Made by a program: the position numbers and the translations under genes
Shown here: one piece after another, positions 6,392 through 9,719 of the stretch
Numbering within the stretch: the first letter of the stretch is position 1
How the letters are laid out: each line of letters starts with the position of its first letter
NCBI GenBank assembly: GCA_900541285.1
Contig: UQJA01000076.1
Span: 1 to 9,719 of the forward strand
Direction: 5' to 3'
Source of the DNA: an uncultured Collinsella sp.
GTDB lineage: Bacteria; Actinomycetota; Coriobacteriia; Coriobacteriales; Coriobacteriaceae
DNA: 9,719 nucleotides
The notes under the pieces: generated by a model
Seen by the model: only the letters and a program-made list of their open reading frames with translations
Database searches by the model: none
What the model was told of the DNA's origin: nothing

Positions 6392-6588
6392 TTAGTATTT
6401 AATGCCTTGGCGGGCCAGGAGGCCTTCGTCGAAGTAGTGTTTGACGGGGCGCATTTCTGTGACCAGGTCGGCGAGGTCCGCGAGGGGCAGCAGGCCGCGG
6501 CCGGTCAGTATGAGCTCTGTGGTGTCGGGTTTCATCGCGATCAGTTGCCCGTATAGATTTGAACCTTGCCGACTTCCAGTGATGCCAT
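6392..6588 (-). pseudogene. cobO: Corrinoid adenosyltransferase (CobO/BtuR type) with internal deletion
   Basis: The intact enzyme, about 170-200 residues, transfers adenosyl from ATP to cob(I)alamin or cobyrinate diamide. Here an ATG at 6588 with AAGGA (6594-6598) begins MASLEVGKVQIYTGN, which is the family N-terminus up to the start of the ATP-binding P-loop, and then meets TGA at 6541-6543. Immediately afterwards, in another frame, from about 6541 to the stop at 6392-6394, comes the family C-terminus: IAMKPDTTELILTGRG, then DLVTEMRPVKHYFDEG and ARQGIKY. Everything between, including the rest of the P-loop and roughly 110 residues, is absent. The gene cannot make an active enzyme. Deletion in the genome and collapse during assembly are both possible. 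The two pieces read clearly, so the identity is fairly sure. Confidence 0.75.
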
Positions 6589-6614
6589 CTCTATCCTTTC
6601 GTGCCCGGCGTCGG

Positions 6615-6641
6615 TTTATCGCCGGCCGGGTTGGGTATTCT
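6615..6641 (+). promoter_or_regulatory. Candidate ftsH promoter
   Basis: TATTCT (6636-6641) is a plausible -10 box, with TTTATC (6615-6620) as a weak -35 at the short spacing of 15 bases. It lies in the divergent gap between the cobO remnant and ftsH. A small GC-rich hairpin (CCGGCG/CGCCGG, 6605-6625) overlaps the -35. Confidence 0.3.
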
Positions 6642-6665
6642 AGTTAGCATTATCAACCCCAGTAG

Positions 6666-8573
6666 ATGGAGTTCAAGCAGATGGAGATGGATGACAACAA
6701 ACGTAGACGGAATATGATCCTCTACGTGCTCATCGCCTTCGTCGTCTACCTCGTGCTCTCGACCGTTCTGTTCCCTAACATCGGTCACACGCAGCAGATT
6801 ACGAAGACCGATTACTCGACGTTTGTCAAAGCGCTCGATAAGAAGAGTGTCGACAAGGTCGAGTACAACACGGACGATTACTCGATTTATTACACCAAGA
6901 AGGGCGAGGACGAGAACATCGCCTATAAGACGACCGGTGTGCCGAACGATGCGGGCTTTACCGATCGCGTGCTTGAGTCTGGCGCTTCGCTGGAGTCGGT
7001 CGTTCCCGATAAAAACTCGGGTTTGATGACCTATTACCTGCTCACACTCATTCTTCCTATGGCGATTTTCTTCCTCATCGGTTGGTGGCTCAACCGCCGC
7101 ATGAAGAAGGCTATGGGCGATGACGGCCCGTCGATGAACTTTGGCGGCGGCGGTTTTGGCGGCGGCGGACTGGGTAAGTCCGGCGCGCGCGTGATCGCCT
7201 CCAAGGACGTGGGCGTTACCTTTAAGGATGTCGCCGGCCAGGAAGAGGCCAAGGAGTCTCTCAAGGAGGTCGTCGACTTTCTAGAGAAACCGCAGCGCTA
7301 CGAGGAGATCGGCGCCAAGCTGCCGCGCGGTGCTCTCCTTGTTGGTCCTCCGGGTACCGGTAAGACCCTGCTTGCCAAGGCTGTTGCCGGCGAGGCCGGT
7401 GTTCCGTTCTTTAGCATTTCGGGCTCTGAGTTCGTTGAGATGTTTGTTGGTCGCGGCGCTGCAAAGGTTCGTGACCTGTTTAAGCAGGCCAAGGAAAAGG
7501 CCCCGTGTATCGTCTTTATCGACGAGATCGATACCATTGGTAAGAAGCGCGATGGCGGCGGCTTTAGCGGCAACGACGAGCGCGAGCAGACGCTCAATCA
7601 GTTGCTGACCGAGATGGATGGCTTCGATAACCACAAGGGTATCGTTGTCCTTGCCGCAACAAACCGTCCCGACAGCCTCGATCCCGCCCTGCTGCGCCCC
7701 GGTCGTTTTGACCGCCGCATCCCCGTTGAGCTGCCCGACCTGACCGGACGTAAGAACATCCTCGAGCTCCACGCCAAGAGTGTGAAGACCGAGCCGCCGA
7801 TCGATCTGACCGCGATTGCCCGCGCCACGCCCGGTGCCTCGGGCGCCGACCTGGCCAACATCATCAACGAGGGCGCCCTGCGCGCCGTCCGCGAGGGTCG
7901 CAAACGCGCCACGCAGGACGACTTTGAGGAGTCGGTGGAGGTCGTCATCGCCGGCCAGCAGCGTAAATCTACGGTGCTGTCCGACCATGAGAAGCAGGTT
8001 GTGTCCTACCACGAGATCGGCCATGCCATCGTTGCTGCCCGCCAAAAGGGTTCCGCGCCGGTCACGAAGATCACCATTGTGCCGCGCACAAGCGGTGCTC
8101 TGGGCTACACCATGCAGGTCGAGGAGGATGAGCGCTTCCTGACCACGCGCCAGGAGGTCCTGGACAAGCTCGCCGTCTACTGCGGTGGCCGCGCAGCCGA
8201 GGAGCTCATCTTTGGCGAGATGACGACCGGCGCCGCCAACGATATCGAGCAGGCCACCAAACTCGCCCGTAACATGGTGACGCGCTTTGGTATGTCCGAT
8301 GAGTTTGGCATGATGGCGCTCGGTACCGTTCAGAATGCGTACCTCAACCAGGACACGTCGCTCACTTGCGCCCCGGGTACGGCCGAGCGCGTGGATGCGA
8401 TTGTCGCCAAGCTGATCGAGGACGCGCATGATCGCGCCCTGCAGATCCTGAAGGAGAACAAGTTCAAGCTCCACGAGCTGGCTCGTTATCTGTACAAGAA
8501 GGAGACGATCACGGGTGAGGAGTTTATGAACCTCCTCACGCGCGAAAACCCGCTGATGCCCAAGCAACAGTAA
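6666..8573 (+). CDS. ftsH: ATP-dependent zinc metalloprotease FtsH
   Basis: The 635-residue product is a complete FtsH, the membrane-anchored hexameric AAA+ protease that extracts and degrades membrane and regulatory proteins. In order: first membrane segment 17-36, extracytoplasmic domain to about 120, second membrane segment 123-142, a glycine-rich linker (159-170), Walker A GPPGTGKT (227-234), pore motif MFVG (259-262), Walker B FIDEID (284-289), second region of homology with arginine fingers near R344 and R347, zinc motif HEIGH (449-453) and third zinc ligand D526 in GAANDIEQ. The ATG at 6666 has no clear Shine-Dalgarno. The in-frame ATG at 6681 has GGAG 9 bases upstream and may be the real start, giving 630 residues. 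A strong terminator follows 26 bases after the stop, so it is probably a single-gene unit. Confidence 0.96.
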   Translation: MEFKQMEMDDNKRRRNMILYVLIAFVVYLVLSTVLFPNIGHTQQITKTDYSTFVKALDKKSVDKVEYNTDDYSIYYTKKGEDENIAYKTTGVPNDAGFTDRVLESGASLESVVPDKNSGLMTYYLLTLILPMAIFFLIGWWLNRRMKKAMGDDGPSMNFGGGGFGGGGLGKSGARVIASKDVGVTFKDVAGQEEAKESLKEVVDFLEKPQRYEEIGAKLPRGALLVGPPGTGKTLLAKAVAGEAGVPFFSISGSEFVEMFVGRGAAKVRDLFKQAKEKAPCIVFIDEIDTIGKKRDGGGFSGNDEREQTLNQLLTEMDGFDNHKGIVVLAATNRPDSLDPALLRPGRFDRRIPVELPDLTGRKNILELHAKSVKTEPPIDLTAIARATPGASGADLANIINEGALRAVREGRKRATQDDFEESVEVVIAGQQRKSTVLSDHEKQVVSYHEIGHAIVAARQKGSAPVTKITIVPRTSGALGYTMQVEEDERFLTTRQEVLDKLAVYCGGRAAEELIFGEMTTGAANDIEQATKLARNMVTRFGMSDEFGMMALGTVQNAYLNQDTSLTCAPGTAERVDAIVAKLIEDAHDRALQILKENKFKLHELARYLYKKETITGEEFMNLLTRENPLMPKQQ

Positions 8574-8599
8574 AGCCGCGGCCGAGCCAGTAGACGCCG

Positions 8600-8637
8600 A
8601 CGCCCCATTTGAGCAGCTTTCTCAAATGGGGCGTTTT
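8600..8637 (+). terminator. Intrinsic terminator after ftsH
   Basis: A perfect 14-bp stem (8600-8613 with 8621-8634) has a 7-base loop and runs into TTTT (8634-8637). It ends 17 bases before the DUF523 start codon, so the next gene needs read-through or its own promoter, and none is obvious. Confidence 0.92.
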
Positions 8638-8654
8638 GCTTGAGAGGGATGGAA

Positions 8655-9146
8655 ATGAAGATCGTGGTGAGCGCCTGCTTGATGGGCGAGAGCTGCAAGT
8701 ATAACGGGCTCGACAACTATCATCGCGCGTTGGTCGAGGCCTGCGAACGCACGGGGACTGAGGTCTTGTTGGTGTGCCCCGAGGTCTTTGGCGGCCTGCC
8801 CACGCCGCGCAAGCCGTCCGAGATTGTGAATGGCGAGGTCCGTACCTGCGAGGGCGCCTCGGTTGATCGTGAGTTTCGCCTGGGCGCTCAACGTGCGCTC
8901 GATATGTGCGAGCAGGCGGGCGGCCCGTCCGAGATCGCTGCGTGCATTTTGCAGGATCGCAGTCCGTCGTGCGGCGTGGGCCATATCTACGACGGATCCT
9001 TCAGCGGTACGCTCACCGCGGGCAACGGTGTTTTCGTCGACCTGCTGCTGCGTCACGGGTACCGCGTGATTCCGGCTAGTGAGTTCGATCCCAGCATGTT
9101 GGAACATTGTCCACAGCACTCGAACCGAACACTTCCTCACGGGTGA
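8655..9146 (+). CDS. DUF523 family protein
   Basis: The 163-residue cytoplasmic protein is recognised as DUF523, a conserved family of unknown function. Conserved stretches are VSACLMGESCKYNG (5-18), LLVCPEVFGGLPTPRKP (38-54), LQDRSPSCG (99-107) and IYDGSFSGTL (111-120). The invariant-looking cysteines C8, C14, C41 and C106 suggest a metal or redox site; this is inference. The ATG at 8655 is chosen over the ATG at 8649 and the TTG at 8640 because AGAGG (8643-8647) lies 7 bases upstream and the family begins with MKIxVSACL. The last dozen residues after FDPSMLEHC are not clearly family sequence and are antisense to a possible recombinase end, so the natural C-terminus may have been replaced. 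Confidence 0.85.
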   Translation: MKIVVSACLMGESCKYNGLDNYHRALVEACERTGTEVLLVCPEVFGGLPTPRKPSEIVNGEVRTCEGASVDREFRLGAQRALDMCEQAGGPSEIAACILQDRSPSCGVGHIYDGSFSGTLTAGNGVFVDLLLRHGYRVIPASEFDPSMLEHCPQHSNRTLPHG

Positions 9147-9228
9147 CCGTTTTGGCATCATCCGTGAAGTTGATATTGAGTACGACCCGGTCATCAAAGA
9201 CGTAGACCGAGTTAACAGGCGCCGTACC
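9076..9228 (-). pseudogene. Probable C-terminal remnant of a serine site-specific recombinase
   Basis: Minus-strand residues APVNSVYVFDDRVVLNINF followed by DDAKTVTREEV (about 9225-9125) resemble the extreme C-terminus of large serine recombinases of gut mobile elements, which commonly end with xVNSVYxYDDxLVLxxNY and TKTVxLEEV. No resolvase catalytic domain, zinc ribbon or coiled coil remains. Upstream of about 9228 the frame continues to 9324 but reads as low-complexity GC-rich sequence that I do not recognise. The stop lies at 9076-9078, inside the DUF523 gene on the other strand. Recognition is from memory of the family, so confidence is moderate. Confidence 0.4.
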
Positions 9229-9323
9229 CAGGCAGTCCCTCCCCGCGGCCCTCGCGCAGGAACGCGTACACGGCCCTCCCGTCTCTTGCGCCCCTCCCGG
9301 AACTGTCCACATCAGTGTAGCCA

Positions 9324-9553
9324 ATCCAGTCCGCCAAGGGCTGCAGCCCGGACAACGCGGCGATGGAGGGCTTCTTCGGCCTGCTCAAGAAGGAGTTCTG
9401 GCACGGCAGGGACTGGTCGGAATGGACCCCCGCCCGCTTCATCGAGGAGCTCGGGGGGGCTGGATCGGCCGATACAATACGGAGAGGCGCAGCGATGCGC
9501 TCGGTGGCCGCACGCCGGCCGAGTTCCGCTCCGCGCTGGGAAGGGCCGCGTAA
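9324..9553 (+). pseudogene. IS3-family transposase, C-terminal fragment with frameshift
   Basis: This is the end of the DDE integrase domain of an IS3-family transposase: SAKGCSPDNAAMEGFFGLLK, then KEFWHGRDW and FIEEL, which contains the third catalytic residue E (codon 9366-9368) in DNAAMEGFF. After FIEEL a run of seven G (9453-9459) shifts the frame. The remaining family sequence WIGRYNTERRSDALGGRTP and AEFRSALGRAA continues in the -1 frame to TAA at 9551-9553. Both catalytic aspartates and the whole OrfA part are missing; an in-frame TAG lies at 9318-9320, just upstream. The fragment cannot encode an active transposase. Confidence 0.75.
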
Positions 9554-9719
9554 CGGTCCAAGAAATCGTCCGCAGTCTCCATTCTTGCCCCTTTGGGACG
9601 GCTTCTTGTTGGGGCGTGCCTGCCCCGGACCCTGCTAGGAACGAGTGCAGCAAACTGGAATTTTAAATTAGTCTTTGCAAATAACCTTTGAACCTTCACC
9701 ATCAATTACAATTCCCTGA
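9554..9719. other. IS-distal flank and low-GC tail
   Basis: Bases 9554 to about 9650 are GC-rich, follow the transposase stop and probably hold the IS end, but I cannot place the terminal inverted repeat because the other end of the element is absent. From 9651 to 9719 the composition drops to 22 G+C in 69 bases (32%). On the minus strand 9719-9668 reads QGIVIDGEGSKVICKD and then TAA, which could be the last 16 codons of a low-GC gene. That is too short to name. Confidence 0.35.

Noticed and set aside
7281..8567. A 428-residue minus-strand open frame opposite ftsH
   Set aside because: It is antisense to a complete FtsH with every catalytic motif. It shows no recognisable domain and no convincing ribosome binding site.
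9439..9705. A minus-strand 88-residue open frame over the IS end
   Set aside because: It crosses the transposase coding end and the GC shift, and I see no domain in it. It is probably chance.
1..9719. CRISPR arrays, tRNAs, rRNA, riboswitches or a new defence cluster
   Set aside because: I found no regularly spaced repeats, no cloverleaf or rRNA signature, no recognisable aptamer, and no nuclease/ATPase/adaptor gene set. The exonuclease and FtsH are housekeeping-type genes in different segments.

Overview
The window reads as two unrelated genome segments joined head to tail, with a short mobile-element and low-GC scrap at the right end. Bases 1 to about 1,740 look like a GC-rich bacterium of the Verrucomicrobiota/Lentisphaerota type. 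This rests on the style of the ArgC protein and of the DEDDh exonuclease that follows it, so it is inference from recalled family resemblance. From about 1,725 onward the genes look like a gut coriobacterium of the Collinsella type (high-GC actinobacterium): a DUF134/NifX-type regulator, thyA-folA, a TrmH-family methylase, a MATE exporter, ftsH and a DUF523 protein. The join sits in a stretch of up to 24 bases (1723-1746) that fits both the third exonuclease motif on the plus strand and a glycine-rich motif of the regulator on the minus strand. That pattern is typical of a metagenome assembly chimera.

Left segment: argC (arginine biosynthesis) ends in a strong intrinsic terminator. A well-formed promoter and ribosome binding site then drive an exonuclease gene that is cut off just after its last catalytic motif.

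Right segment: a minus-strand gene for a DUF134 helix-turn-helix plus NifX-like protein has lost its 3' end at the join. Its upstream region has a plausible promoter flanked by two palindromic sites, which suggests autoregulation. Divergently, thyA and folA form a tight two-gene unit for dTMP synthesis and folate recycling; both enzymes carry unusual residues at usually conserved positions. A TrmH/SpoU RNA methyltransferase and a MATE exporter follow. The MATE gene converges on a remnant of a corrinoid adenosyltransferase gene (cobO/btuR type) that keeps only its first 15 codons and its last ~50, and a bidirectional terminator lies between them. ftsH is complete with all catalytic motifs and a textbook terminator, and is followed by a complete DUF523 gene.

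Right end: on the minus strand, partly antisense to the DUF523 tail, there is a probable serine-recombinase C-terminus. Next comes the C-terminal part of an IS3-family transposase broken by a frameshift in a run of seven G, then a 69-base, 32% GC tail that resembles neither main segment. I see no tRNA, rRNA, CRISPR array or defence system. No convincing new system is present; the most notable observations are the join, the cobO deletion and the operator architecture of the DUF134 regulator.
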